Source: CAZIUL01 sp964542475 (GTDB taxonomy: Bacteria > Planctomycetota > B15-G4 > CAYZWU01). Taken from it: DNA of 64,000 nt. Positions 53,053-62,746 of this stretch are shown here, piece by piece. The DNA is taken from NCBI GenBank assembly GCA_964542475.1, contig CAZIUL010000009.1, positions 62,001 through 126,000 on the forward strand, given 5' to 3'. Below the pieces are notes generated by a model, which did not search any database, was not told where the DNA came from, and saw only the letters and a list, made by a program, of their open reading frames with translations. Position numbers and translations under genes: made by a program. Every line of letters starts with the position of its first letter. Position 1 is the stretch's first letter.

Positions 53053-55107
53053 CTATTGCTCATCATCCTTCACATCACCACGGGCAAATATACTCGCCAC
53101 GAAGTTCAACACATCGGTTGCACAAATATCGCAGTAACCGTGGTTCCTTATCAGCCGCGACTTGACAACATCAATCTTCTCCTGCGTGTCCTTGTCCACA
53201 ACGGTGGAGATGAGGCTTGTCAGCTTGATCGTGTCTTTCTGATCTTCGAAAAGCTTCAATTCCAGCGCCTTTTGGAGACGTTCGTTCGACTGCCATGTAA
53301 AAGACTTGCCCTCAACCGCCAGGGCGCCTATGTAGTTCATTATCTCCCGCCTGAAATCGTCCTTGCGGGAATCAGGAATACCTATCTTCTCTTCAATGGA
53401 CCGCATCAACCTCTCATCCGGCTCATCGTCATGGCCGGTGTACTTGTTCTTGATCTTCTCCTTCTGGGTATATGCTTTCACGTTGTCCAGGTAGTTTCCG
53501 CAAAGCTTCGCGACCGACTCTTCATCCGCTGATATTGCGCGCTGGACTTCGTTCTTGACGATATCCTCGTACTCTTCCTTTACCATGGACAGAAGATCCC
53601 TGTACCGCTTCTTCACATCTTCAGATGTGATGAGGGAGTGATGGGAAAGCCCTTCCTCCAGCTCGTTCATGACCATGAACGGATTGACGCACGGCTCGCC
53701 TGTATCGGTGACCAGGGCGTTGGAAACCTTGTCCTGAATGTAGCGGGGAGAGACACCGTCCATGCCTTCCCTGACAGCCTCCATCTGAAGCTCTTTTATG
53801 TTGTCCTTGGTAAAGCCGGGCAGAGTCTTCCCGTTGTAGAGCTTGAGCTTCTGGAGCACCGACAGGTTGGCGTTTTTAGGCTCTTCCAGGCGCGTCAGAA
53901 TGGCCCACATCGCGGCGATCTCTACCGTGTGGGGCGCGATGTGCTTGCCCGATATAACGGTGTTGCTGTAGTCTTTGCGGTATATCTTGATCTCTTCGTC
54001 AAGCATGATGTTGTAGGGGATGTCGATCTTGATTGTCCTGTCCCTGAAGGCCTCCATGAGCTCGTTGTTCTGGAGCTTGCGGTATTCGGGCTCGTTTGTG
54101 TGGCCGATGATCACCTCGTCGATATCCGTCTGCGGGAACTTTTTCGGCTTGACTGAATGTTCCTGGGAAGCGCCAAGCAGATCGTACAAAAACGCAACAT
54201 CCAGCTTCAGCACCTCGATGAACTCGATGATACCGCGGTTTGCGATGTTGAACTCGCCGTCGAAGTTGAACGCCCTGGGATCTGAGTCGGACCCGTAAAG
54301 GGCTATCTTCCGGTAGTTGATATCTCCGGTAAGTTCGGTTGAATCCTGGTTTTTTTCATCCTTTGGCTGAAACGTTCCAATCCCCTTCCGGTCCTCCTCC
54401 GAGAGAAGAAGCCGGTTCGCCTTCACATGGCCAAGGATCTTATCCCACTCACCGTTGTATTTGTTCATCAAGCTGGTGAAGTAATACCGGCAGTGCGGAC
54501 AAAGAGACCCTTCGACTGAAAGCAGATAATCGGAGCTGTGCTTCTGGTTAAGATCATCGACGATTTCCCGGCGCGCCTCCTCGGGGATAATTCGCAGCGG
54601 CTCCTCGTTCATGGGGCATGGCGTCCACTCCTCCTCTTCCGACATTCTCCATGAGAAGGTGAACTGCGGACCCTTTTCCGAGTGGGAGTAATGCTCCAAT
54701 CCGCGTTTCATCAGCCTCACTATGGTTGACTTGGAGCTCCCCACTGGGCCGTGCAGGAGCAGCACGCGTTTTTCCACGCCGTATCCGTAGGCAGCCGATT
54801 TCAGGTTAGATACAAGACGCATCAAGGGGCGTACCAACCCGAAAACAGCGTCTTTCCCGTCCCCAAGGACATCGTCGAAAAACTTGTAACGAATCAGGTT
54901 GTCCTTGGGATCTCCTATCTCGAACGAACCGTAGCTTATGATCATCTCGTAAAGCCGCTGGAACGCGTTCCGTATTACCAAGGGATTTTCCCTGACCTTT
55001 TCGAGGTACTCCTCGAAGCTGCCCTCCCAGTGAAGCTCCTGGAATGCAGCAGGGTCAACACGCTGCTTAACGATTGAAATGTAATCACTTTTGCCGCTTT
55101 CCATCAT
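53053..55107 (-). CDS. prkA: PrkA family serine protein kinase / AAA+ protein
   Basis: The 684-residue protein has the PrkA AAA+ domain with Walker A LLHGPVGSSKSTIVRLM near residue 113 and the DLNQKHSSDYLLSVEGSLCP and 'CPHCRYYFTSL' segments. The C-terminal kinase-like half has the 'NEPEYRKLQNNELMEAFRDR' region. It matches YeaG/PrkA in length. In E. coli it acts with YeaH in nutrient-stress response. It is the first gene of the three-gene operon, 66 bp before yhbH. Confidence 0.94.
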   Translation of the reverse strand: MMESGKSDYISIVKQRVDPAAFQELHWEGSFEEYLEKVRENPLVIRNAFQRLYEMIISYGSFEIGDPKDNLIRYKFFDDVLGDGKDAVFGLVRPLMRLVSNLKSAAYGYGVEKRVLLLHGPVGSSKSTIVRLMKRGLEHYSHSEKGPQFTFSWRMSEEEEWTPCPMNEEPLRIIPEEARREIVDDLNQKHSSDYLLSVEGSLCPHCRYYFTSLMNKYNGEWDKILGHVKANRLLLSEEDRKGIGTFQPKDEKNQDSTELTGDINYRKIALYGSDSDPRAFNFDGEFNIANRGIIEFIEVLKLDVAFLYDLLGASQEHSVKPKKFPQTDIDEVIIGHTNEPEYRKLQNNELMEAFRDRTIKIDIPYNIMLDEEIKIYRKDYSNTVISGKHIAPHTVEIAAMWAILTRLEEPKNANLSVLQKLKLYNGKTLPGFTKDNIKELQMEAVREGMDGVSPRYIQDKVSNALVTDTGEPCVNPFMVMNELEEGLSHHSLITSEDVKKRYRDLLSMVKEEYEDIVKNEVQRAISADEESVAKLCGNYLDNVKAYTQKEKIKNKYTGHDDEPDERLMRSIEEKIGIPDSRKDDFRREIMNYIGALAVEGKSFTWQSNERLQKALELKLFEDQKDTIKLTSLISTVVDKDTQEKIDVVKSRLIRNHGYCDICATDVLNFVASIFARGDVKDDEQ

Positions 55108-55228
55108 TGCCTCCCTCCGCTAAGGAGCTTTTTTATTTTTTTACCGGTTTGCTGGTAGCGATACCGCCTGCTCACCACTGTTTATAACGTATACATCGCC
55201 AGGATAACCGAAGAAAACAATAGCAAAG

Positions 55229-55248
55229 GTTCAGAGGTTCAAAGTTCT
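55229..55248. repeat. repeat family 2, tip fragment
   Basis: GGTTCAGAGGTTCAAAGTTC matches the terminal repeat of the 41563 and 45892 elements. It lies between prkA and the YfhO-type gene. The rest of the element is not recognisable. Confidence 0.65.
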
Positions 55249-55316
55249 AGGTTTAAGGATACAGCCTGTAAGCATGGGAACCTGTTGTCAATCATTGATT
55301 TAGCAGGTGGATCATG

Positions 55317-58259
55317 TCAGGCCGGGGTCTCCCGCTTTTGCATTAGCCTGGTCAGGCCAGGCACTACAATGAACGCGAGGCACAAAAGAAGCGATGATAA
55401 AGCGATGTAGATCCCGCCATAAAAGGATGAGGGAGAGTACCTGAACTCAACCTCGTGCAGCCCCTCCTTCGCAAGCGGAACAGCACGAAAGCATGCGGTT
55501 GTTTTCAGTATCTGGACCTCTTCACCATCCACAAACGCCTTCCAGCCGGGAAAATGGTTGTCTGTCAAAACAAGAAGCACCGGGCCTTCGTTTTTCGCCG
55601 AGAGACGGACATACTCGCTTTCGTAAACCTGGATATCCACCGACCCTTTCCCGCCCTTGGCAATGGGAGGCTCATTATGAAGAACCGGTTTGTTTCGCAG
55701 GTCGCTCCTCAAAACATCCTCTATCGGATGGTCTTGCAGGTTGATCCAATCACCAACGATAAAGGCCCGCTTTCTTGCGTTGGTGTTTTCGTAGATCCTG
55801 ACCTTTCCGTCGAAAACCAGTTTGAACTTCTCGATCTTCGTCAAATCAAATTCGTTTTTGACAAGAACATACTTGATCCCCATGAAATCAAACAACGGGT
55901 GTTCCAGGTTGAAGTTCAAAACATTCAACTCGCGCGGCTTGGCAAGATGATCTCTTTTTATGTGATTGCATACTTTCCAGTACCCGTCGATTCCCAACCG
56001 ATCATCCCACTCCATGTGTTCTATTCCGTACGGAAAGTTCGTGTTGGGCTGGAGTATGCCTCCTTCCGCGAAGATCCTGAACGGTTTTTCCCGGCTTGCA
56101 AAAAAATCGGTCACATCGGTGGGAGGATAGATGTCCTCTGTCGCTGATGTCTTGTTGTACCCCAGTCCAAAACAGCAAAGATCCAGGCCCAGCACCACAA
56201 TCACCAGGGCGGCACGAAAAGCCGGGGGAAAGGTCCTGCTGAGCAGAAACAGAAACACCGCGACCGACAGGCAGAAAACAAGAAGGTCCTTCCGCGTCAC
56301 GGTCTTTTCCCGGACAAGGCGCACATCGACCCAGTCGCCGTAAACGGCTTCTGAATCACCCTGGTTCGCACCGCCAGACTTCGACGGCATAACCCGTAGC
56401 TTATAAGTGCCCTCATCCAATGTGTCCAACGGATACGATAGCTCAAAACTTTTCGGGTACTTTTCGAGAGTAGCCCTATCTAACGATGCCGAGGGTTGAT
56501 CCGTGCCTTCCTGTACGGCCGCGGCCCGGCCGGATTCTGTCTCCAGGCCGGAGGCATCGACCGTGCGCACGTCGCCCGCGAAAAGGTTGTCCAGGGTCGC
56601 GCGGACGTGCTCCACATCCCGCGCAGCCCTTCCCCTGATCACGAACTCGTCGAGCCCGTTCTGAATGGTGCCCTTGACAGGGGAAGAGATGAGGATCTTG
56701 GCCTCTGCCGGGCTATCCTCTCCCATCAGCTCCTTTCCGGTTTCGAAAAAAGTCCACCCTGACACAATGACAGCCCACAATACGACCAGAGATGCCACTA
56801 CAACACCACAGACGGCAGCGCTTTTTCCCCTGATGTTTGCGGCCCTGAACAGGAGATCCTCCAAGCCGAACGGCGCGATCACCGCGATTGAAAAGGCGGT
56901 GACGCATAAGAGTGAGCTGTTGTGGATCCAGCCCAGGAAAGGGACGGCCTTCAGGATGTGCACGAGCCAGGGTATGCTGTGCACCGCGCCAAAAGAAAAA
57001 ATGAATAAAAAGATGAAGAACTGCAGCGGCCGTCTTTTACAGGGAGCGACAAATGTATACAGGGCCAAAAAGGCGGTGATGACCCCTACATAACCGCCGT
57101 TCAGTGCAGAATACGAGATATCTCCAACCGTCCGGCACCCCCCATTCGCTGCACCGTACAGCTCCGGGAACACCTGCATCAAAAGATGCGGCTTCGCACC
57201 CAGCCAGAACCCGATCCTGAGCGCCACGATGAGGCATAAACCGCCGAGGAGGCCGGACCATACACCGATAAAGATCGTGTTTTTCCGCTGCAGGAGACCG
57301 ATGGACGCACCCACAAAGACCGGAAAGAGCAGGCCCATGAAGACACCGAAAAATGTCAGGAGCCTGCCCGCCCCCCCGTTTAGAAACTCGCTCCAGTTTC
57401 CGATTCTCATCTCAAGGCCATAGCTGTGCCTGAGGTATTCGAAAAAGGGCAGCAGCTGAAACGAGGCAAGGGCCGCGCCGAGTAAACCGGCTAGCGCGCC
57501 GTAAAAAAGCAGTGACAGGCCTTCGGATCCGAAAAACTCCGCCTCCTGCCTGATACGATACAGCAGATATAGCGCCCATGACAAAAACAGGACAAAAGAA
57601 GTTTCCGGGCTTCCTCCCAGGAACTGCAGTCCGAGGAGAACAGCGTTGAAAACGATCGTGACACCAGTTCTTCTTTTCAGGTAAAACTCCACTGCCAGAA
57701 ACAGCGCCGGCAGGAAAAGAGCAACATTGGAATGGGGATGGTTCATCCAGCATACCTGGAATCCGCTGAACCCGAAGGCTATTGCCCCTACCAGGCAGCT
57801 CAAAAATCGAAGCCCATAGGTACGGAGAAGCATGTAGGCGAACACAGCGCCGGCCAGGAGCTTCAAGCCTCCTGCCAGGCTCCAGAACAGATCGAACGGC
57901 ACAACCAACCCAAGCCAGTTAAGGGGATAAAAACATGCACAGGACATGTTCCCCATGAACGGCGTACCCCCGCCGGCCAGGTGCGTCCACAAAGGGATTC
58001 TGCCCTGGCGAATAGCATTCCATGTGTGCTGCATCCAGGGGAGAACGACAAGCGCCTGATGATCAAGGGCCGGATTGAACGCGGCTGAGCTGTCGCGTTC
58101 CGAGTTTTCCCACGGCTGGATCGAGTAAAGAGGTTCGATGCATATCCCGGCTCTTGAGCTGAACAGCCCGTCCGAAACCAGAAAGGCGGCAAAACACAAG
58201 AACAGGAGTACCGCAATAATACCTTTTCTCATGGTTTTGAAATTTCCGCTGTCATTCAT
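55317..58259 (-). CDS. YfhO-type polytopic membrane protein
   Basis: The 980-residue protein has about 12-14 transmembrane helices in its first 470 residues, starting after a signal-like N-terminus. It has the HLAGGGTPFMGNMSCACFYPLNW-like loop of YfhO/GT-C proteins ('LWTHLAGGGTPFMGNM'). A long extracytoplasmic C-terminal domain (about 500-950) ends in one helix. YfhO proteins add sugar to polymers such as lipoteichoic acid in Gram-positives; the role here is unknown. It is divergent from the glycan cluster that starts at 58776, whose last visible gene is a paralogue. Confidence 0.82.
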   Translation of the reverse strand: MNDSGNFKTMRKGIIAVLLFLCFAAFLVSDGLFSSRAGICIEPLYSIQPWENSERDSSAAFNPALDHQALVVLPWMQHTWNAIRQGRIPLWTHLAGGGTPFMGNMSCACFYPLNWLGLVVPFDLFWSLAGGLKLLAGAVFAYMLLRTYGLRFLSCLVGAIAFGFSGFQVCWMNHPHSNVALFLPALFLAVEFYLKRRTGVTIVFNAVLLGLQFLGGSPETSFVLFLSWALYLLYRIRQEAEFFGSEGLSLLFYGALAGLLGAALASFQLLPFFEYLRHSYGLEMRIGNWSEFLNGGAGRLLTFFGVFMGLLFPVFVGASIGLLQRKNTIFIGVWSGLLGGLCLIVALRIGFWLGAKPHLLMQVFPELYGAANGGCRTVGDISYSALNGGYVGVITAFLALYTFVAPCKRRPLQFFIFLFIFSFGAVHSIPWLVHILKAVPFLGWIHNSSLLCVTAFSIAVIAPFGLEDLLFRAANIRGKSAAVCGVVVASLVVLWAVIVSGWTFFETGKELMGEDSPAEAKILISSPVKGTIQNGLDEFVIRGRAARDVEHVRATLDNLFAGDVRTVDASGLETESGRAAAVQEGTDQPSASLDRATLEKYPKSFELSYPLDTLDEGTYKLRVMPSKSGGANQGDSEAVYGDWVDVRLVREKTVTRKDLLVFCLSVAVFLFLLSRTFPPAFRAALVIVVLGLDLCCFGLGYNKTSATEDIYPPTDVTDFFASREKPFRIFAEGGILQPNTNFPYGIEHMEWDDRLGIDGYWKVCNHIKRDHLAKPRELNVLNFNLEHPLFDFMGIKYVLVKNEFDLTKIEKFKLVFDGKVRIYENTNARKRAFIVGDWINLQDHPIEDVLRSDLRNKPVLHNEPPIAKGGKGSVDIQVYESEYVRLSAKNEGPVLLVLTDNHFPGWKAFVDGEEVQILKTTACFRAVPLAKEGLHEVEFRYSPSSFYGGIYIALSSLLLCLAFIVVPGLTRLMQKRETPA

Positions 58260-58775
58260 GACCGCCCCAGGCGAACCTTTTTATGACCTGCCAAGGCAAG
58301 ATATACTTTTCCGGACAGGAATACAAACAAAAGACCGTACTCTTCCGGCGGATCTGTTCGGTGTTCAGGAAAAGGGGGGTTCGCGAACCGCCTCTACACG
58401 ATCAAATGAATCTATACGTTCTTCTTGTGGGGCGGTCTCCTGCGGTTGCCCTCCGGGTTCGCGCGCCTTCCACAACCTTGAACCTCTGAACCTTGAACCT
58501 CTTCATCCTCCTCCGCGACCTTCGCGGCTTTGCGAGAGTTATTTCTTAAATTTCGAACATCCGGTGTATGGACAATCGCCTCGATTTTTGATTATCTGAA
58601 CCCTTTGTTCGGGTGGTTTCATGAAACACTGCTCCTATACCAATACTGGAAAATGCTTACAGGCCCCTTTTCCCCTCAGGAAACGCGTGTTACCGGGGAC
58701 GAAAAACGACCCCGGAATAAACCCGAGCGGCCCGTTCCGGACAAGGACTAATCCTAAGGCCCCAGGCTGATATAA
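58260..58775. other. intergenic region with several repeat fragments
   Basis: This 516-bp gap separates divergent genes. It holds a family-2 tip (58471-58502), a CTCCGCGACCTTCGCGGCTT motif at 58511-58538 and a CCGGGG/CCCCGG hairpin at about 58693-58715. No gene is supported. Promoters for both flanking genes must lie here but are not identifiable. Confidence 0.5.
58471..58502. repeat. repeat family 2, tip fragment with tandem motif
   Basis: The sequence CAACCTTGAACCTCTGAACC followed by TTGAACCT matches the right end of the 45892-46062 element. The motif GAACCT recurs three times with short spacers. Confidence 0.7.
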
Positions 58776-59492
58776 ATGTTCACAAGCGTAATCATACCGG
58801 TATTCAACGAGTCCTCCTGCATCGAGTGTAACATCGAGGCTGTCAACGCCTTCCTGGGGCAGCGTTTCCCGGACAAGAGCGAGATAATATGTGTTGACGA
58901 CGGAAGCACTGACAACAGCCTGGAGATACTTGGCGGGCTGGCGGAACAAATGCCCCTGTCCGTGCTTTCCAACGGAAGCAACATGGGTAAAGGCGCGGCG
59001 ATCCGGAACGGAATGCTCGCGGCCAAAGGCGAGATCCGCTTTTTCTTCGATGCCGACCTGTCAACGCCGCTGACCGAAATCGACAGGTTTCTGCCGCAGC
59101 TCGAAAAGGGCTTCGGCGTGGTCATAGGCAACCGCAAATCACGCGATGCCCGGATCAACAGGTACCAGCCCGTCTACCGCGTTCTGATGGGATTGGGATA
59201 CACCCGCATGGTAAACCTCGTCATGGGCATGAAGGTATCCGACTACACGTGCGGCTTCAAAGCGTTTTCAGAAAAGGCCGCGGACCTGATCTTCAAAAGA
59301 GCCCGGATAAACGGCTGGTCGTTCGATGTCGAGATCCTCTACATCGCGCACAAGCTCGGCCTTGACTTGTGCGAGGTCCCCGTAACCTGGGAAGACAGGC
59401 CCGGGACCAAGGTGCGCCTGGTAAAAGACACAATACGTTCTTTTCTGGAGGTGCTCAGGGTGCGCAGGCTCCACCGCAGTTTGAGCGCCTGA
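58776..59492 (+). CDS. family 2 glycosyltransferase (dolichyl-phosphate glucosyltransferase type)
   Basis: The 238-residue GT2 protein has SVIIPVFNE at the start, VDDGSTDNS near 38-46, the DADLSTPL acidic motif near 93-100 and VIGNRKSRD. The last of these marks the dolichyl-phosphate beta-glucosyltransferase-like branch. It lacks C-terminal membrane helices. It probably makes a polyprenyl-phosphate sugar donor for the membrane enzymes encoded nearby. It is the first gene of the plus-strand glycan cluster. Confidence 0.88.
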   Translation: MFTSVIIPVFNESSCIECNIEAVNAFLGQRFPDKSEIICVDDGSTDNSLEILGGLAEQMPLSVLSNGSNMGKGAAIRNGMLAAKGEIRFFFDADLSTPLTEIDRFLPQLEKGFGVVIGNRKSRDARINRYQPVYRVLMGLGYTRMVNLVMGMKVSDYTCGFKAFSEKAADLIFKRARINGWSFDVEILYIAHKLGLDLCEVPVTWEDRPGTKVRLVKDTIRSFLEVLRVRRLHRSLSA

Positions 59493-59640
59493 TGACCGAT
59501 AAAGAACCGTGGCGGTCATGGAATCGTCACTACAGGAATAGGCCCGGAATTTCGATGACAATCAAAACACATAACTTCGGACATACTGAAGAGTTGGCGG
59601 CAGAGAACTTCTTTTCACAGCGCCGGCGGAATGACCAGAG

Positions 59641-61044
59641 ATGAACAAAGTAGTAACAATACTTGGAGCGGGGCTGACCGGGCTTAGCACAGGGTATGCT
59701 CTGGCGAAAGCCGGAGTCGCTGTCCGGATCATCGAAAAAGAGCACTATATCGGCGGACTCGCCACCAGCTTCGTCTCGGGCGATTTCACCTACGACCTGG
59801 GCCCGCACCGATTCCACTCCCACGACGACAAGGTTCTCGATCATGTGAAGGATCTGCTTCTCGACAACTGGCACTACCGCGACCGACTCTCCAGGATCTT
59901 CATGAGAGACAGGTTCTTCAACTACCCGTTGAAAGCATCAAACGTGCTGAAAAACCTGCCAATGCCCTTCCTGGCCAAGGCGTTCGCGAATTACATCGGG
60001 ATCCGAATCAGGAACAGCGTACGGCCGATACCTGACGACTGCTTCGAAAACTGGGTAATGAAGAGGTTTGGCAAAACCCTTTACGAGACGTTTTTCGGCA
60101 TGTACACGGAAAAGGCATGGGGCATGCCGTGCACGGAGATCTCAGCGGACTGGGCCGCCCAGAGGATCACCCTTCTTAACCTCTGGGACACGGTCAAAAA
60201 GACGTTGTACAAACCCAAGAACATGCCGAGAACGTACGTTTCCAAGTTCATCTATCCGATCAAAGGCGGCATCCGCGCGATCTGCGACCGCTACGCCGAA
60301 GAGATATGTAAAAACGGAGGCGAGATCATACTGGGGGCAAAGATCAAGGGGATCGAGACCAAAGGAACAAGAGCTCAAACGATTAGCTTTGAGGTCAAGG
60401 GTGCCATCCGCACGTTGGAAATCGAAAGGTTGGTTTCTACGATACCCTGCACCGTGCTTCTCGACTACGTTCATCCAGCCGCACCGGAACCGGTCAGGGC
60501 GGCGAACAGCGCCTTGAAGCACATCTCGATAGTGTTCGTAATACTCGACCTCGCGCTGGACAAACTGACAGACGATCACTGGATCTACCTGCCGGAGCAC
60601 CACCTGACGATCCATCGCATATCAGAGTTCAAAAACTTCTCGGACCAATCCTCCCCTGCGGGCAAGACCGTGATCTGCGCGGAGATCACCTGCTCCAAGG
60701 GCGACAGGATCTGGAACTCGGACCATGCAACAGTCAAAAACATCGTTGCAAAGGATCTACAGGTGCTCGGGTTGATCAAGCCGGGTGATGTGGGACGGGC
60801 GCGCATCCACAGGGCCTCTCACGCGTACCCCACTTACGATCTGAAATACAAGAACAACCTCGATACCCTGCTCGGGTACCACAACTCATTCGAGAATATA
60901 CTCACAGCAGGGCGCCAGGGTCTCTTTAAATACAACAACATGGATCACTCGATCGAGATGGGGCTCGATGTGGCGGAATCCATCCTGACCGGAAAAAAAC
61001 AGGGGCATGGAACAATCGCCTCCGAAAAGAAGTATTTCGGGTAA
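59641..61044 (+). CDS. FAD/NAD(P)-dependent oxidoreductase, UDP-galactopyranose-mutase-like
   Basis: The 467-residue protein has an N-terminal dinucleotide-binding fold with GAGLTGLSTG near residue 9 and the EKEHYIGGLATS loop. An amine-oxidase/Glf-type body (LGPHRFHSHDDKV, YTEKAWGMPCTEI) follows. It is related to protoporphyrinogen oxidase and UDP-galactopyranose mutase but is not clearly either. It probably modifies a sugar or lipid-linked intermediate in this glycan cluster. It is followed 17 bp later by the first methyltransferase gene. Confidence 0.85.
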   Translation: MNKVVTILGAGLTGLSTGYALAKAGVAVRIIEKEHYIGGLATSFVSGDFTYDLGPHRFHSHDDKVLDHVKDLLLDNWHYRDRLSRIFMRDRFFNYPLKASNVLKNLPMPFLAKAFANYIGIRIRNSVRPIPDDCFENWVMKRFGKTLYETFFGMYTEKAWGMPCTEISADWAAQRITLLNLWDTVKKTLYKPKNMPRTYVSKFIYPIKGGIRAICDRYAEEICKNGGEIILGAKIKGIETKGTRAQTISFEVKGAIRTLEIERLVSTIPCTVLLDYVHPAAPEPVRAANSALKHISIVFVILDLALDKLTDDHWIYLPEHHLTIHRISEFKNFSDQSSPAGKTVICAEITCSKGDRIWNSDHATVKNIVAKDLQVLGLIKPGDVGRARIHRASHAYPTYDLKYKNNLDTLLGYHNSFENILTAGRQGLFKYNNMDHSIEMGLDVAESILTGKKQGHGTIASEKKYFG

Positions 61045-61061
61045 AACAAGGTATTGCTCAG

Positions 61062-61967
61062 ATGATGAACGAGCCGGCATACACGGAAGAGTTCCCTTGT
61101 CTGCTATGCAATGGCAGGGCCTACAACGTGCAGCACCGGAAAGAACCGTTCAAATCGGTCCGGTGCAAAGGATGCGGCCTGGTGTACATAACACCGCGCC
61201 TGGCCTCCAGGGCGATAATCGACCTCTACAGCGAAAGCTACTGGAAATCCGACCGGGCCAAGGACTACGGCTACACCGACTACCTCGCCGACTCACAGCT
61301 CTACCTGTCGACTTTCAGGATGCGCTCACGCGTCATCGACAGGTACAAGCCCGTGCCCGGCAAGGTGCTGGATGTCGGGTGCGCCGCCGGTTTCTTCCTG
61401 AAGGTCATGGACGAAAAGGGGTGGGAAACCCACGGCGTGGAGGTGTCGGACACGGTGGCGGAGTTCGCCAGGACCCAACTGAACCTCTCAAACGTCCACA
61501 CCGGAAACACGTCAACGCTGCAGGCCATGCCTGAAAAAGAGTTCGACGTGATCACCTTCTGGGACGTTGTCGAACACCTCGAAGATCCGGTTTCAGCGAT
61601 CAGCGCCGCGCACCGTCTTCTCAAGGACGACGGAATAATAATCGTGGAAACGCAAAACGTCGAATCAGCCTTTGCCTACCTTCTTGGGCCGAGGTGGCAG
61701 CACTACAAGTACGAGGAGCACCTCTACCACTTCTCTCCACAGACGCTCAGGCTGCTGCTTTCCAGCGCCGGATTTCACATCGTGGAAAACACGGCCCGCT
61801 ACGGCGGCAAAAAGGTATCGATCAGCTTCATCGTCGAGAGGGTGGGAAAGCTGCATCCACTCTTAACAAAACTCTTGTCACCGCTGAAAATCATTGGAAA
61901 CTGTAACCTGTACCTTAACTTCTTCGATGAGATGATAGCGGTTGCCCGAAAAACCGGGCGCGGGTAA
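61062..61967 (+). CDS. SAM-dependent methyltransferase with N-terminal zinc ribbon
   Basis: The 301-residue protein starts with a Cys4 ribbon (CLLCNGRAYNVQ, then CKGCGLVYITPRLA). A class I methyltransferase domain follows with motif I VLDVGCAAGFFLKVM near 107 and the DVITFWDVVEHLEDP segment near 165. This layout is common in surface-glycan clusters. It is 2 bp upstream of the next methyltransferase gene. Confidence 0.9.
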   Translation: MMNEPAYTEEFPCLLCNGRAYNVQHRKEPFKSVRCKGCGLVYITPRLASRAIIDLYSESYWKSDRAKDYGYTDYLADSQLYLSTFRMRSRVIDRYKPVPGKVLDVGCAAGFFLKVMDEKGWETHGVEVSDTVAEFARTQLNLSNVHTGNTSTLQAMPEKEFDVITFWDVVEHLEDPVSAISAAHRLLKDDGIIIVETQNVESAFAYLLGPRWQHYKYEEHLYHFSPQTLRLLLSSAGFHIVENTARYGGKKVSISFIVERVGKLHPLLTKLLSPLKIIGNCNLYLNFFDEMIAVARKTGRG

Positions 61968-61969
61968 AG

Positions 61970-62746
61970 ATGCACGATCTGGCATATCATCAGTTTCTCA
62001 AGCTAGAGAAGTCGCACTGGTGGTTCATCGGGCGGCGTCGCACAGTTTTCTCCATCCTCGAGCGGTATCTCGAACGGAACAAGAACGCCCGTGTAATGGA
62101 TGTGGGATGCGGCTTCGGCGGCATGCTCGACAACCTGGCCGGGTTCGGCCACCCCATGGGATTGGAGATCGACCTGGAATCCGCGAGGTGCTGCAAACAG
62201 CGAGGATTCGAAGGCGTCTGCCTTGGTTCCGGATATTCCCTGCCGCTCAAGGACAACTCGCTCGACCTGATAACGCTTTTCGATACTCTCGAGCACATGA
62301 AAGACGACCGGAAGGTTGTCCGGCAGTGCGCAGCAGCGCTAAAGCCCGGCGGGCATCTCATGATCACCTCCCCTGCATACCAGTTCCTCTACGCGGACAA
62401 CGATCGTATCGCCCAGCACCAGCGCCGTTACACGCTCTCCAACCTGAAGCGGATTGTGAGCTCATCGGGCCTGGATGTTGTAAAAGGAACCTACTTCAAC
62501 GTGCTCCTGTTTCCGTTGATTCTCCCAGCGGTGCTTCTGCTGAAAGCCAAGCAGGGGCTGTCGAGGATGCTCTTCAAAACAGCCGGAAGCGCGACAAACC
62601 TCTCGTACCGGTACCCGGGGCCGCTCCAAAGCGCTCTCAAATGCATCTTTTCTTTTGAACGCCACCTGCTGACAAGAATCTCTTCCCCTGCAGGGCACTC
62701 GATCGTGCTGATCGCTGTAAAACCGGAACCCGGGGAAAAAAGATGA
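61970..62746 (+). CDS. SAM-dependent methyltransferase
   Basis: The 258-residue class I methyltransferase opens with HWWFIGRRRTVFSIL, typical of a family found in polysaccharide loci. It has motif I VMDVGCGFGGML near 43 and DLITLFDTLEHMKDD near 98. A hydrophobic stretch (LLFPLILPAVLLL) near 180 may associate with the membrane. The stop overlaps the next start as ATGA. Confidence 0.9.
   Translation: MHDLAYHQFLKLEKSHWWFIGRRRTVFSILERYLERNKNARVMDVGCGFGGMLDNLAGFGHPMGLEIDLESARCCKQRGFEGVCLGSGYSLPLKDNSLDLITLFDTLEHMKDDRKVVRQCAAALKPGGHLMITSPAYQFLYADNDRIAQHQRRYTLSNLKRIVSSSGLDVVKGTYFNVLLFPLILPAVLLLKAKQGLSRMLFKTAGSATNLSYRYPGPLQSALKCIFSFERHLLTRISSPAGHSIVLIAVKPEPGEKR

Noticed and set aside
58691..58717. 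CCGGGG/CCCCGG hairpin considered as a terminator
   Set aside because: It has no T-run on either side and lies between divergent genes, where a terminator is not expected.
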